The notes beneath the pieces are model-generated. The model had not been told where the DNA came from and did no database searches. It worked only from the letters and a program-made list of their open reading frames with translations. 64,000 nucleotides of DNA from Clostridiales bacterium Firm_18 (lineage in GTDB: Bacteria > Bacillota > Clostridia > Monoglobales > Firm-18): NCBI GenBank assembly GCA_001604215.1, contig LVAX01000072.1, positions 133,228-197,227 on the forward strand. The letters are read 5' to 3'. Shown here one piece after another: positions 1 through 9,557 of the stretch (the first letter of the stretch is position 1; the number at the start of each line of letters is the position of its first letter). A program made the position numbers and the translations under genes.

Positions 1-2
1 TA

Positions 3-662
3 TTATCGGGACCGTTCGGAGACCAAACATTTTGGCAGCGGGCGTTCTCCACAGATGAAAAGAAGCTCGGAAAGGCGTTTACCCTCGGAGCTTTTATTTT
101 TGCCTTAGTGCCGATATCAATTTCTACATTGGGCTTTACTGCGGCAGGAACGGGATTCACTCCAAAAGACACAGGATTGGTAAACTTTGAATTTATACAG
201 ACGATTTTCCCGGAATGGGTTGTGTGGCTATTTATTTTGATGGTTATATCAGGGCTGATGTCAACTGTGGACAGTAATTTATGTGCAATACCAACATTAG
301 TAAATGACATTGCAAAGAGATACAGCTTAAAGGGCAGCAAAATAACAATGGCCGTTTTTATTTTAATAACAGCACTGATAGCAAACATTCCTGGAATGAC
401 AGTAACTACTCTATTTCTGTTTTATGGTACACTTAGAGCCTCTACCCTATTTACAACGACACTCACGCTCCAAGGCGTGAAATTGCGAGAGGCAGGGGTA
501 TTTTACGGAGTTATAGCTTCACTTGTTTTTGGAGCTCCTGTATTTATTTTAGGGAGTCTTCTGAACAATACCATTGTAAAGATTGCAGGAAGCCTTCTTG
601 CGGCACTTCTATCAGGCACAATAGCACTCATCGACAGCAAAAGGAGGATTGAAAGAGCATGA
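3..662 (+). CDS. Sodium:solute symporter (SSS) family protein, C-terminal part, truncated by window edge
   Basis: Frame is open from base 3; GPFGDQTFWQRAFS and SGLMSTVDSNLCA motifs and multiple TM segments. Confidence 0.75.
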   Translation, partial: LSGPFGDQTFWQRAFSTDEKKLGKAFTLGAFIFALVPISISTLGFTAAGTGFTPKDTGLVNFEFIQTIFPEWVVWLFILMVISGLMSTVDSNLCAIPTLVNDIAKRYSLKGSKITMAVFILITALIANIPGMTVTTLFLFYGTLRASTLFTTTLTLQGVKLREAGVFYGVIASLVFGAPVFILGSLLNNTIVKIAGSLLAALLSGTIALIDSKRRIERA

Positions 663-1447
663 AAACAATCCTCGGGAAAAAGCAGTCGATATCGAATGAT
701 ACCTGGATAGAAGCTATTGAAAACATTGAAGCCTTGGTATCCGAGAAAGAGCTTGATCTTGCGGTGCAAATTGCTATTGATGATATAGAAAAAACAACCA
801 AAGGCAAAAAAGCGGCGTATGCATGGAGCGCCGGAAAAGACAGTATTGTTCTCGGACATATATGCGAAAAAGCAGGAATTAAAGAGTGCATGATTGGTGT
901 TTGCAATCTTGAATATCCCGCTTTTTACAAATGGATTGAGGAAAACAAGCCCGGTTCCTGTGAAATCATTAATACGGGACAGGATATAGAATGGTTGTCT
1001 AAAAGACTTGATATGTTGTTCCCGCAAAGCAGCGCGAAAGCTACAAGATGGTATTCTATTGTGCAACATGCTGCTCAAAGAAAATATTTTAAAGTTCAAA
1101 ACCTTGATATCTTAGTGTTGGGGCGCCGCCGGGCGGATGGCAACTATGTAGGTGGAAAAAAAGCAATATATACAGATGGAAAAGGCATAACGCGGTACAG
1201 CCCTTTAGCAACATGGAAGCATGAGTACATTTTAGCTTATATCCATTATAACAAGCTTTCGCTTCCCCCGATTTACAGCTGGGAAAACGGTTATCTTTGC
1301 GGCACTCATCCATGGCCGGCAAGGCGATATACCGGCTCTATTGAAAATGGATGGAGAGAAGTCTATTCAATAGATAAAAACATTGTTATTAATGCCGCTG
1401 CACACATCAAAAGCGCACAGGATTTCCTTGAAAGCGTGGTGATGTGA
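659..1447 (+). CDS. PP-loop ATPase / PAPS-reductase-like protein (IbrA-like, short form)
   Basis: PP-loop motif AWSAGKDSIVLGH; ATGA overlap with upstream symporter. Confidence 0.75.
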   Translation: MKTILGKKQSISNDTWIEAIENIEALVSEKELDLAVQIAIDDIEKTTKGKKAAYAWSAGKDSIVLGHICEKAGIKECMIGVCNLEYPAFYKWIEENKPGSCEIINTGQDIEWLSKRLDMLFPQSSAKATRWYSIVQHAAQRKYFKVQNLDILVLGRRRADGNYVGGKKAIYTDGKGITRYSPLATWKHEYILAYIHYNKLSLPPIYSWENGYLCGTHPWPARRYTGSIENGWREVYSIDKNIVINAAAHIKSAQDFLESVVM

Positions 1448-1449
1448 AA

Positions 1450-2070
1450 ATGAAGATAACAAAGATGAAATTGTCGGAGCTTAAAAGCCCGGAGCATAAT
1501 ATACGGATTCATACGGAAAAACAATTAATTGAGTTCGAACGCAGCATAAAGATGTTCGGGCAAATACGTCCGATTGTAGTGGATGAAGAAAACACCATAC
1601 TTTGCGGAAATGGTCTGTACGCTACTTTGATTAGGATGGGTGCTGAAAGCGCAGATGTTTATAAGATAAAGGACCTTACCGAAAACCAAAAGAAAAAACT
1701 TATGATTGCCGACAACAAGATATATGGCTTGGGCATTGACGATTTAGAAACATTTAATCAGTTTTTAACGGATTTAAGCGATGACCTTGATATACCCGGA
1801 TTTGATGAGGAAATTCTTAGGTCAATGGTTGCAGAGGCCGAAGAAGTTACTGCAAGAATATCCGAATATGGCACAATCAGCGAAGAAGAAATTCAAGCCA
1901 TACAGGCAAACAAAGAGAAAAAAGATACTTTAATATCAAATGCACTTGAAAACACCGAAAACCACTTTGATGCACATTCTCAAAATATACAGTCACCGAA
2001 CACATCTGAAATGGCGCAGGTGAAAAAATCCGTTATATGCCCTGAATGCGGGTGCGAAATATGGCTGTAA
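1450..2070 (+). CDS. ParB/sulfiredoxin N-terminal domain protein (IbrB-like)
   Basis: LSELKSPEHNIRIHTEKQLIEFERSIKMFGQIRPIVVDEENTILCGNG ParB-like; overlaps both neighbours. Confidence 0.75.
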   Translation: MKITKMKLSELKSPEHNIRIHTEKQLIEFERSIKMFGQIRPIVVDEENTILCGNGLYATLIRMGAESADVYKIKDLTENQKKKLMIADNKIYGLGIDDLETFNQFLTDLSDDLDIPGFDEEILRSMVAEAEEVTARISEYGTISEEEIQAIQANKEKKDTLISNALENTENHFDAHSQNIQSPNTSEMAQVKKSVICPECGCEIWL

Positions 2071-3218
2071 TCAGAAATAAGGCAGATATCGATGTAGTAG
2101 AGGCTGCCGAGATTAGAATAAGGAATGTGTTTAAAAATGGTGTTACGGTATATATGTCGTTTTCGGGTGGAAAAGATAGCTTATGCCTTGCCCAATTAAC
2201 AATCAACCTAATACAGCGCGGCGAAATAGATCCAAAGCAACTTGTAGTGCAGTTTATTGATGAAGAAGCAATATTCCCTTGCATAGAAAAAACGGTAAGG
2301 GATTGGCGAAAGAAGTTTATTCTGTTAGGTGCTGCATTCGAGTGGTACTGCATAGAGGTAAAACATTTTAACTGTTTCAACGAATTAACGAACGATGAAA
2401 CCTTTATATGCTGGGACAGATACAAAAAGGATGTATGGGTCAGGACGCCGCCAAAGTTTGCCATCAGAAATCACCCTTTATTAAGGCCCCGGAAAGATGC
2501 ATATCAGGATTTTTTGCCGAGGATTTGCATTGATGGCATAACGATTACCGGGGTACGGGCGGCAGAGTCGATACAAAGACTAAAAAATATAGCAAAAATG
2601 AATGCTGCGGGGAATAAAATCACGCATAAGCGTCAGATTTTTCCCATATATGACTGGGCAGATAGAGATGTATGGCTGTACCTTAAAGATCAAAATGTAA
2701 ACATTCCCGAAATATATCTTTATTTATGGCAATCAGGAACAAGCAAAGGACAATTGCGGGTTTCACAATTCTTTTCAGTTGATACTGCTCGAAGCCTTGT
2801 CAAGATGAACGAGTATTATCCCGATTTAATGGATCGGATAATACGCCGAGAGCCAAATGCCTATCTCGCCGCTCTATACTGGGACAGCGAAATGTTTGGG
2901 CGCAGAACGAGAAACCGAAGAAACCTGGAAGGGAAAGCCGAAAAAGACTACAAGGCCCAACTAATTTGTATGTTTAGTGATTATGACACTTATTTCCCTA
3001 CCGAAAAAAAGAGGTACATTGCCGAAAGGTATCGTAACTTCTTTCTGCAGATAAGCTCTTTTGCAGACCAAAAGGATTACAGGATGCTTTACGAGGGTTT
3101 GATTTCGGGGGATCCCAAGCTAAGAACTTTCAGAGCCTTATACCAAAGAATATACAGCAGGTATATTGAACAGGCAAAGAAGGCGAGAAAGGAGGGAAAA
3201 CCGAATGAAAAACAGTAA
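2046..3218 (+). CDS. PAPS-reductase / PP-loop ATPase family protein (IbrA-like)
   Basis: YMSFSGGKDSLCLAQL PP-loop; 390 aa phage PAPS-reductase-like architecture. Confidence 0.8.
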   Translation: MRVRNMAVIRNKADIDVVEAAEIRIRNVFKNGVTVYMSFSGGKDSLCLAQLTINLIQRGEIDPKQLVVQFIDEEAIFPCIEKTVRDWRKKFILLGAAFEWYCIEVKHFNCFNELTNDETFICWDRYKKDVWVRTPPKFAIRNHPLLRPRKDAYQDFLPRICIDGITITGVRAAESIQRLKNIAKMNAAGNKITHKRQIFPIYDWADRDVWLYLKDQNVNIPEIYLYLWQSGTSKGQLRVSQFFSVDTARSLVKMNEYYPDLMDRIIRREPNAYLAALYWDSEMFGRRTRNRRNLEGKAEKDYKAQLICMFSDYDTYFPTEKKRYIAERYRNFFLQISSFADQKDYRMLYEGLISGDPKLRTFRALYQRIYSRYIEQAKKARKEGKPNEKQ

Positions 3219-3729
3219 GTTATTTGCCCCCCTTTCAACTTTGCAATGGGTAGATAGGGATAAATTGAAGCCGAATGACTATAATCCGAATAAGGTTTCA
3301 AAGGAAAACCTGAAATTACTCGTTCAGTCCATTCTTGCCAATGGCTGGACATTGCCCATAGTCGTAAGGCCGGACATGACAATTATTGACGGATTCCATA
3401 GATGGACCGTTGCAGGGCAAGAGCCTTTATTTTCTGCTCTTGGTGGGAAAGTGCCTATTGTTATCGTAGAGCATGCTGAACAAAGTCAGAACATATATGG
3501 GACTGTCACCCATAATAGGGCGCGCGGTACACATCTGCTTGAGCCTATGAAGGCTATTGTTAAAAGGCTTATGCAGGAAGGCCAAAGCGTAGCGGAAATA
3601 GGTAAGCAGCTTGGAATGAAACCGGAAGAAATTTTCCGCTTATCTGACTTTTCAAAAGAGGACTTTTTAAGCCTTATGGTAAAAGATACCATTTCACATG
3701 GCAAAGCAGAGTTTTTTACGAATATTTGA
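3205..3729 (+). CDS. ParB N-terminal domain protein (IbrB-like)
   Basis: DKLKPNDYNPNKVSKENLKLLVQSILANGWTLPIVVRPDMTIIDGFHRW; GGAGGG ribosome-binding site before ATG 3205. Confidence 0.8.
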   Translation: MKNSKLFAPLSTLQWVDRDKLKPNDYNPNKVSKENLKLLVQSILANGWTLPIVVRPDMTIIDGFHRWTVAGQEPLFSALGGKVPIVIVEHAEQSQNIYGTVTHNRARGTHLLEPMKAIVKRLMQEGQSVAEIGKQLGMKPEEIFRLSDFSKEDFLSLMVKDTISHGKAEFFTNI

Positions 3730-3781
3730 AAAATACAAAATAACTTAAATGCACTTAACGGAATGAGGTGGTGAACATGTA

Positions 3782-4552
3782 ATGGAAGTTAGGGAGCAAG
3801 CCTTTAAAGATTACAAAAAAGGCATGAAATACAAGGATATTGCTGAAAAATATGGGGTTTCACTAAGTGCCGTAAAATCATGGGCTTCTCGACATTGGAA
3901 AAAGGATAAAGTTGCAACCTCAAAAACAAAAAAGTCGCAACCTGAAAAAAAGTCGCAACCGAAACCGAGGGGAGCGCCTAAAGGTAATAAAAATGCAGTC
4001 GGGAACAAGGGCGGCGCTCCCCTTGGAAGTCAGAACGCTTTAAAGCATGGAGGTTACTCTGCTGTCTATTGGGACACATTAGACGAGGAAGAGCGCGAAC
4101 TTATTGAAAGCACTCCTACGGATGAAGAACAGCTGCTTATTGAACAAATACGACTGTTTTCTGTCAGGGAACGCCGCATTATGGCCGCAATTAATAAATA
4201 CCAGAACATGAAGGGAGGTTTAGCGGTCAGCGGCGTTATTTCTTCGCACACTAAGCGGGAATTTGATAATAAGGAGGAAAAAGAGCTTTATGAAGACCTG
4301 CGGCGGAAAAAGATAGGGGAAGAAAAAATAAGTTATTTGGGCCACGATAAATTTACGCAGACAATGACGGAAGCATCCATAAATATTGTTCAGCGCCTGG
4401 AAGCAGAGCTTACTCGGGTGCAGCGGGCAAAAACACAATGTGTATCGGAGCTTGCTAAGCATCGCCTTGAGAAAGAAAATCCTGATAGCAAGGAAATGGA
4501 ATTAATAGACGATTGGATTTCTGCAATTGAGGACGGTGATACTTTTGACTAA
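3782..4552 (+). CDS. Phage terminase small subunit
   Basis: N-terminal HTH YKDIAEKYGVSLSAVKSWASRHW, then a GAPKGNKNAVGNKGGAPLGSQNALKHG linker; immediately upstream of large terminase. Confidence 0.8.
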   Translation: MEVREQAFKDYKKGMKYKDIAEKYGVSLSAVKSWASRHWKKDKVATSKTKKSQPEKKSQPKPRGAPKGNKNAVGNKGGAPLGSQNALKHGGYSAVYWDTLDEEERELIESTPTDEEQLLIEQIRLFSVRERRIMAAINKYQNMKGGLAVSGVISSHTKREFDNKEEKELYEDLRRKKIGEEKISYLGHDKFTQTMTEASINIVQRLEAELTRVQRAKTQCVSELAKHRLEKENPDSKEMELIDDWISAIEDGDTFD

Positions 4553-4553
4553 A

Positions 4554-5996
4554 ATGTCGCGCCGGGAATTTTTTAAGCACAGAGTACCATTGTATAGAAA
4601 AGACATCGCCCTTTTTGCAAGAGAACAGTTAAATTTTATTGCAGATGAATGGCAGAAGGCGGTTTTTGATGATATTGTTGCGGACAATCGAATATCTGTT
4701 AAGTCCGGACAGGGCGTTGGAAAGACTGCTGCCACTGCAATAGTGGTGCTTTGGTTTCTTTCTTGCTTTCCTTATCCTCGCGTAGTAGCCACAGCCCCGA
4801 CAAAACAACAGCTTCATGATGTGCTGTGGAGCGAGGTTGCAAAATGGCAGTCCAACAGCCCCTTGCTTTCGGCAATATTGAAATGGACAAAAACTTATAT
4901 TTACATGAAAGGATATGAAAAGCGTTGGTTTGCGGTTGCGCGCACTGCTACAAAGCCGGAGAACATGCAAGGCTTTCATGAAGACAATATGCTTTTCATT
5001 GTTGATGAGGCTTCTGGGGTCGCAGATCCGATTATGGAAGCAATACTGGGTACGCTTACCGGCCCGAACAATAAGCTTTTAATGCTTGGCAACCCGACAA
5101 GAACTTCCGGAGTGTTCTATGATAGCCATACAAAAGATCGGGCCATGTATTGCTGTCATACTGTAAATGCGGAAACCGTTAAAAGAGTTAACAAGGATAA
5201 TATTGAATCAATAAAGCGGAAGTATGGAGAGAACAGCAATGTTGTACGGGTACGAGTGTACGGCGAGTTTCCCCTGCAAGAAGATGATGTTTTCATTCCG
5301 TTATACATGATTGAAAAATCAATAATGACAGAATACGAAGAGCCTGAAATAATATCAAGTATTGATATAGGCTGTGACGTTGCAAGGTTTGGTGATGATA
5401 AAACTGTAATAGGTTACAAAGTTGACAAAAAGGCATATATACATAAAAAATTCCATGGCCAAGACACCATGCGGACCGCAAAGGAAATAGCAAACCTTGG
5501 GTTTAGGCTAAGGGATAAATATAAATTTACAGGTAATATTCCTGTCAAAGTTGACGATGGTGGTGTCGGCGGCGGTGTTGTCGATAGACTTAGGGAGTTA
5601 AAGCGGGAATATCCTTCACGTTATTCATGGATGACTGTAGTGCCTGTTAATTTTGGTAAAGTTATAAAGCACAAATACTACCATGACAGTACAACATACA
5701 TGATGGCAGTTGTTCGCGACATGATTTCAGACATTGATGATGATGGCAACGAGAAAGAAGTTGAGCTTATTCTTCCTAACGATAATGACCTGGTAGGGCA
5801 GCTCAGCTCGCGCAAATATGATTATAAAGCTAACGGCAAGCAAAAGGTTGAAAGTAAAAAGGAAATGAAAGAGAGAGGTTTGGCATCACCTGACGAGGCT
5901 GATTGCATATTACTTGTTTGTCTGCCTGTAAAATCACGCAGGAAGGAGAATGTTAAAAATGAGCAAAAACAAAACGCTGCCAAAGATGAACGTTAA
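4554..5996 (+). CDS. Phage terminase large subunit
   Basis: Walker A VKSGQGVGKTAATA, FIVDEASGV Walker B; position. Confidence 0.85.
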   Translation: MSRREFFKHRVPLYRKDIALFAREQLNFIADEWQKAVFDDIVADNRISVKSGQGVGKTAATAIVVLWFLSCFPYPRVVATAPTKQQLHDVLWSEVAKWQSNSPLLSAILKWTKTYIYMKGYEKRWFAVARTATKPENMQGFHEDNMLFIVDEASGVADPIMEAILGTLTGPNNKLLMLGNPTRTSGVFYDSHTKDRAMYCCHTVNAETVKRVNKDNIESIKRKYGENSNVVRVRVYGEFPLQEDDVFIPLYMIEKSIMTEYEEPEIISSIDIGCDVARFGDDKTVIGYKVDKKAYIHKKFHGQDTMRTAKEIANLGFRLRDKYKFTGNIPVKVDDGGVGGGVVDRLRELKREYPSRYSWMTVVPVNFGKVIKHKYYHDSTTYMMAVVRDMISDIDDDGNEKEVELILPNDNDLVGQLSSRKYDYKANGKQKVESKKEMKERGLASPDEADCILLVCLPVKSRRKENVKNEQKQNAAKDER

Positions 5997-7509
5997 AATT
6001 ATCAAAGCGGCGGAAAAACCGATAAAAAAAGCAGACGCCCCTAAAGCTTTGGCTGATGAAAAAGAATCCTCGTCTATTTGGATTAGTCACCCGATTGACT
6101 TAAGGGCCTTGCTGACGCTTGTGGATCATTCCACTATTTTGCCTCAATGTATCTGTGCATATAAAAACAACATTACAGGCTTCGGCATTGGCGTTAGGTA
6201 TAAAGAGGACGTAGAGGAAACGGAAGAGATGGCAAATGAATATATGTATGCTGAAAAGGTCCTGGATTTACTTAACATTGATATGGATACAAAGGAAGTG
6301 TTTGAGGCTCTTGTTGAAACACGAGAAATATACGGTATATCATATCTTGAAGTTATACGGAGCTTCGATGGGAAAGTATCTCAAGTTGAGCTCATCAAGG
6401 ATGTTCCGACGGTGACTAAATCAATTCGGCTTGACCCTGTTATTGATGTTGAATATTACTATAATGGGGAGGCAGTTACCCGAAAGAGAAAGTTTTGTAA
6501 ATATCGGCAGGAAAAGAACGGAAAAACAGTGTACTTTAAAGAGTTTGGCGACCCGCGAATTATGGATCTGCGAGATGGAAGGTATTTAGAATCAGGCGAA
6601 AGCCTTGACTTGGAATATCAGGCGAACGAGATTTTAGAATTCCCCATAGGCATAGACGACTACGGGAAAATTAGATGGATGGGGCAAATATTAAGTATTG
6701 ACGGTGCCAGGAAGGCGGAGAGCCTAAATAATAGCTACTTTGACAATGGAAGGCATACGCCGCTTGCAATTATCGTTCGTGGAGGCACTCTATCAGATGA
6801 AAGCTTTGCAAAACTTGAAAATTACATGAACGAAATCAAGGGAAGTGCCGGGCAGCATGCTTTTTTGGTGCTTGAAGTGGAAGACAGTGACGATCGCCCT
6901 GCTTTTGACGAGGGGAAGCAGCCTGCAGTTGAGTTAAAGGACATGGCCGGGATACTGCAAACCGATGAATTGTTTCAAGCGTATCTTGACAATACAAGGC
7001 GCAAGGTGCAATCGGCATTCAGGCTTCCGGACTTATATGTGGGATATACAACAGACTTCAACCGCTCCACAGCTCAAACTGCAATGGAAGTTACCGAAAA
7101 GCAGGTATTCCAACCGGAAAGAAAATCATTGGCGTGGATTATTAACAATAAACTGTTTAACGATTTTCAATTCAAGCATGTTGAGTTTTACTTTAAAGAG
7201 CCTGATATTTCAAATCCTGATGACCTTTACAAAATACTTGCAGTTACAGAGCGTGCCGGCGGCGTTACACCTAATCTTGCCAAACGCATTGCACATGAAG
7301 CAATTGGGCAGAAGTGGGAAAACTACGAAGGTGAATGGGGAGATATACCGCTCCAAGTTTCGAATCCCGGGAAACAATCCTCTGGCTCTGGGCTTGACGT
7401 TCAACTCTCGGAACAGATATTAAAGGCCGAATCGAATTCTGACCATGAAGTTGTTGCAGTGATGAAAGAGGTCAGAAAACTGTTGTGCGAGATGCATAAG
7501 GAGGATTGA
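5962..7509 (+). CDS. Phage portal protein
   Basis: 519-aa ORF between terminase and MuF; portal-like IYGISYLEVIRSFDG and late FRLPDLYVGYTTDFNRSTAQTAMEVTEKQVFQPER. Confidence 0.85.
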   Translation, partial: SKNKTLPKMNVKIIKAAEKPIKKADAPKALADEKESSSIWISHPIDLRALLTLVDHSTILPQCICAYKNNITGFGIGVRYKEDVEETEEMANEYMYAEKVLDLLNIDMDTKEVFEALVETREIYGISYLEVIRSFDGKVSQVELIKDVPTVTKSIRLDPVIDVEYYYNGEAVTRKRKFCKYRQEKNGKTVYFKEFGDPRIMDLRDGRYLESGESLDLEYQANEILEFPIGIDDYGKIRWMGQILSIDGARKAESLNNSYFDNGRHTPLAIIVRGGTLSDESFAKLENYMNEIKGSAGQHAFLVLEVEDSDDRPAFDEGKQPAVELKDMAGILQTDELFQAYLDNTRRKVQSAFRLPDLYVGYTTDFNRSTAQTAMEVTEKQVFQPERKSLAWIINNKLFNDFQFKHVEFYFKEPDISNPDDLYKILAVTERAGGVTPNLAKRIAHEAIGQKWENYEGEWGDIPLQVSNPGKQSSGSGLDVQLSEQILKAESNSDHEVVAVMKEVRKLLCEMHKED

Positions 7510-9116
7510 GAATGTGTAATTGCAGCGGCTTAATAAAGGCTATTGACGCTTTTATTATGAAAGCAGATGATAATCTTAAAAAAAGATTGGAGAAAGAAGG
7601 TTTTTTAAATGCGGAAGAGACGGTAGACGCCGCCACTGAATTAGAGGACAAAGTTGCAGAGGCTCTCGTGGAAGAAACAGAACTATTAACCTCCGATTTA
7701 AAAGAGGTTGTTGACATGGAAGCATTTTATGCCGATATATGGCCGGAGGTTAAAGCTGCAGATGACCTTGATGTAAAGCTTTTCGATGTGTTCAAAAACC
7801 AGTTTGAAACGATTATGCCCCAGCTTATCACAGCATACATAAAACAGACGGATTCGGACCTCATGCTCGTAAACACAAGCAAGCGTACCACAGCATGGAT
7901 CACCGATTGGAGCGAGGAGCTTGGGCGGTTGATGAAGCTTAATTCCCACAGTGAGATTGAACAAATTCTGCTGGAGGGCCTTGATGAAGGCTTAAGCGTA
8001 GAAAAGGTTACGCAGTCCATTCTTGAAAGCGGCATCCGGGATGAATATTATAAAGCACGCCGAACTGCAATAACGGAAATGCTAAGGGCTCATTCCGTTG
8101 CAAGGCAGGAGGGGCTAATACAAAGCCCCGCCGTTGAAGAAAAGGAATGGGTACATACCGGAGCTTACAGAATTAAGCCCCGGGAAAACCATATTGCCAT
8201 AAGCGGTCAGATTGTGCCTAAAGATGAGCCTTTTAAGCTTATCGGTGCTGACGGTGCGAGGTATTACCCCATGTATCCTCGAGACAGCATATTACCGCCG
8301 GGCGAAAGCGTCAATTGCCATTGCATTCACAGAGGTATAGTGTCAAAAAAAGTACTCGGTTTAAGCCTTGAGGATAGAAAAAAACTGCAAGAGCAGGCCA
8401 TTGTCGATGATGACGGAGCTTGGGAAAAGGAGATTGACGCAAGAAATAAAGCCAAAGCCGGTATAAATGAGGAAACCATTAAAATGGATTGGTTAAAGAA
8501 CAAGGATAAAAATGAACAGGTTAAATACCTTGGTTCTGAAAGCAGATGGGCATTGGTTGAAAGTGGGGTAATTAAAGACGATAAGGATTTGCAAAAGCTC
8601 TTTAAAACCACGACCACCAAGAGTGGTAAGAAAGTTGTTACACGTAAAACCTTGAATGAATTGAAAAAAGATGGTATAATTACCATTAGGAAAAGCGTTG
8701 TAAACCATTCTTCAAAGGGCGAATATACGGGCAAATCAAAGATGTACCCCAATGGAAGACCTATAGGCGGCGCACATTCAGTTGCCGGTTTAGAAGAGTG
8801 TAAGAACAGGGGTATTGAATACAATGTGACAAAAACTTTTACAAATGGGGTTACACTGGGAAATATTCCTTGTCATAAGCAGGTGTTTAAGCGTTCGGGA
8901 GACGGGCAGGCTTGGTTTCCTGAAGAATGGACGGATGATGATATCCTTGTAGCGGGCACTTTTGTATCGAATAGCAGTGAGACTGTTGTAGAGGGTCATC
9001 AAACAGCAATATACAACGGCGTTGCCGTAAGAGTGCTTTATGATAAAAATGGCGACATAACAACAATATGTCCTGATTATGACCAGGAAACAGTGAAGGG
9101 AGTTAAGGTCAAATGA
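7506..9116 (+). CDS. MuF / SPP1 gp7-type head morphogenesis protein with C-terminal EndoU-like nuclease toxin domain
   Basis: MuF motif region ISGQIVPKDEPFKLIGADGARYYPMYPRDSILPPGESVNCHC; C-terminal GGAHSVAG...KRSGDGQAWFPEEWTDDDIL...GDITTICPDYDQ resembles bacterial EndoU. Confidence 0.8.
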   Translation: MRMCNCSGLIKAIDAFIMKADDNLKKRLEKEGFLNAEETVDAATELEDKVAEALVEETELLTSDLKEVVDMEAFYADIWPEVKAADDLDVKLFDVFKNQFETIMPQLITAYIKQTDSDLMLVNTSKRTTAWITDWSEELGRLMKLNSHSEIEQILLEGLDEGLSVEKVTQSILESGIRDEYYKARRTAITEMLRAHSVARQEGLIQSPAVEEKEWVHTGAYRIKPRENHIAISGQIVPKDEPFKLIGADGARYYPMYPRDSILPPGESVNCHCIHRGIVSKKVLGLSLEDRKKLQEQAIVDDDGAWEKEIDARNKAKAGINEETIKMDWLKNKDKNEQVKYLGSESRWALVESGVIKDDKDLQKLFKTTTTKSGKKVVTRKTLNELKKDGIITIRKSVVNHSSKGEYTGKSKMYPNGRPIGGAHSVAGLEECKNRGIEYNVTKTFTNGVTLGNIPCHKQVFKRSGDGQAWFPEEWTDDDILVAGTFVSNSSETVVEGHQTAIYNGVAVRVLYDKNGDITTICPDYDQETVKGVKVK

Positions 9117-9433
9117 ATAAAAAATTAATAAAATTATTTGCCGACCTTGATAGGTTCTGGAATATAAGCAGCTCCCCTAATCTTAAAGGAGAGCATCCAA
9201 ACTGTATGACTACAGCGTACGAAATTAAAGAGGAACTTGTATCATTGGGGTTTAAAAAGGCAGATAAAATACTTAAAGAATTGACCGATGAGCAAATTGA
9301 ACAGATAATATCTGTAGTGGAGGAAATAATTGATGAAATGCCGGAAACTGCAGATACATTTAAGCAAATCAATGAAGAAAGGAATATACATTGGTTAAAT
9401 GATGAATTGAAATTGCTTGGAATAATTGAATAA
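9113..9433 (+). CDS. Small acidic protein, candidate immunity protein for the MuF-EndoU toxin
   Basis: ATGA overlap with MuF stop; 106 aa; position directly after a polymorphic toxin C-terminus. Confidence 0.55.
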   Translation: MNKKLIKLFADLDRFWNISSSPNLKGEHPNCMTTAYEIKEELVSLGFKKADKILKELTDEQIEQIISVVEEIIDEMPETADTFKQINEERNIHWLNDELKLLGIIE

Positions 9434-9495
9434 TAATTTAATATCCGGAAATTAGTCAGTTAGTTGCAAAACGCAGCCGACTGGCTTTTTTTATT

Positions 9496-9531
9496 GCGGC
9501 CGTAAGGTTTTGCTTTCCGGCTGCTTTTTTA
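9496..9531 (+). terminator. Putative intrinsic terminator
   Basis: GCGGCC...GGCTGC stem (one G:U) followed by TTTTTTATT. Confidence 0.45.
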
Positions 9532-9557
9532 TTATAGGCAAAGGAGGTGAAAAGAGA

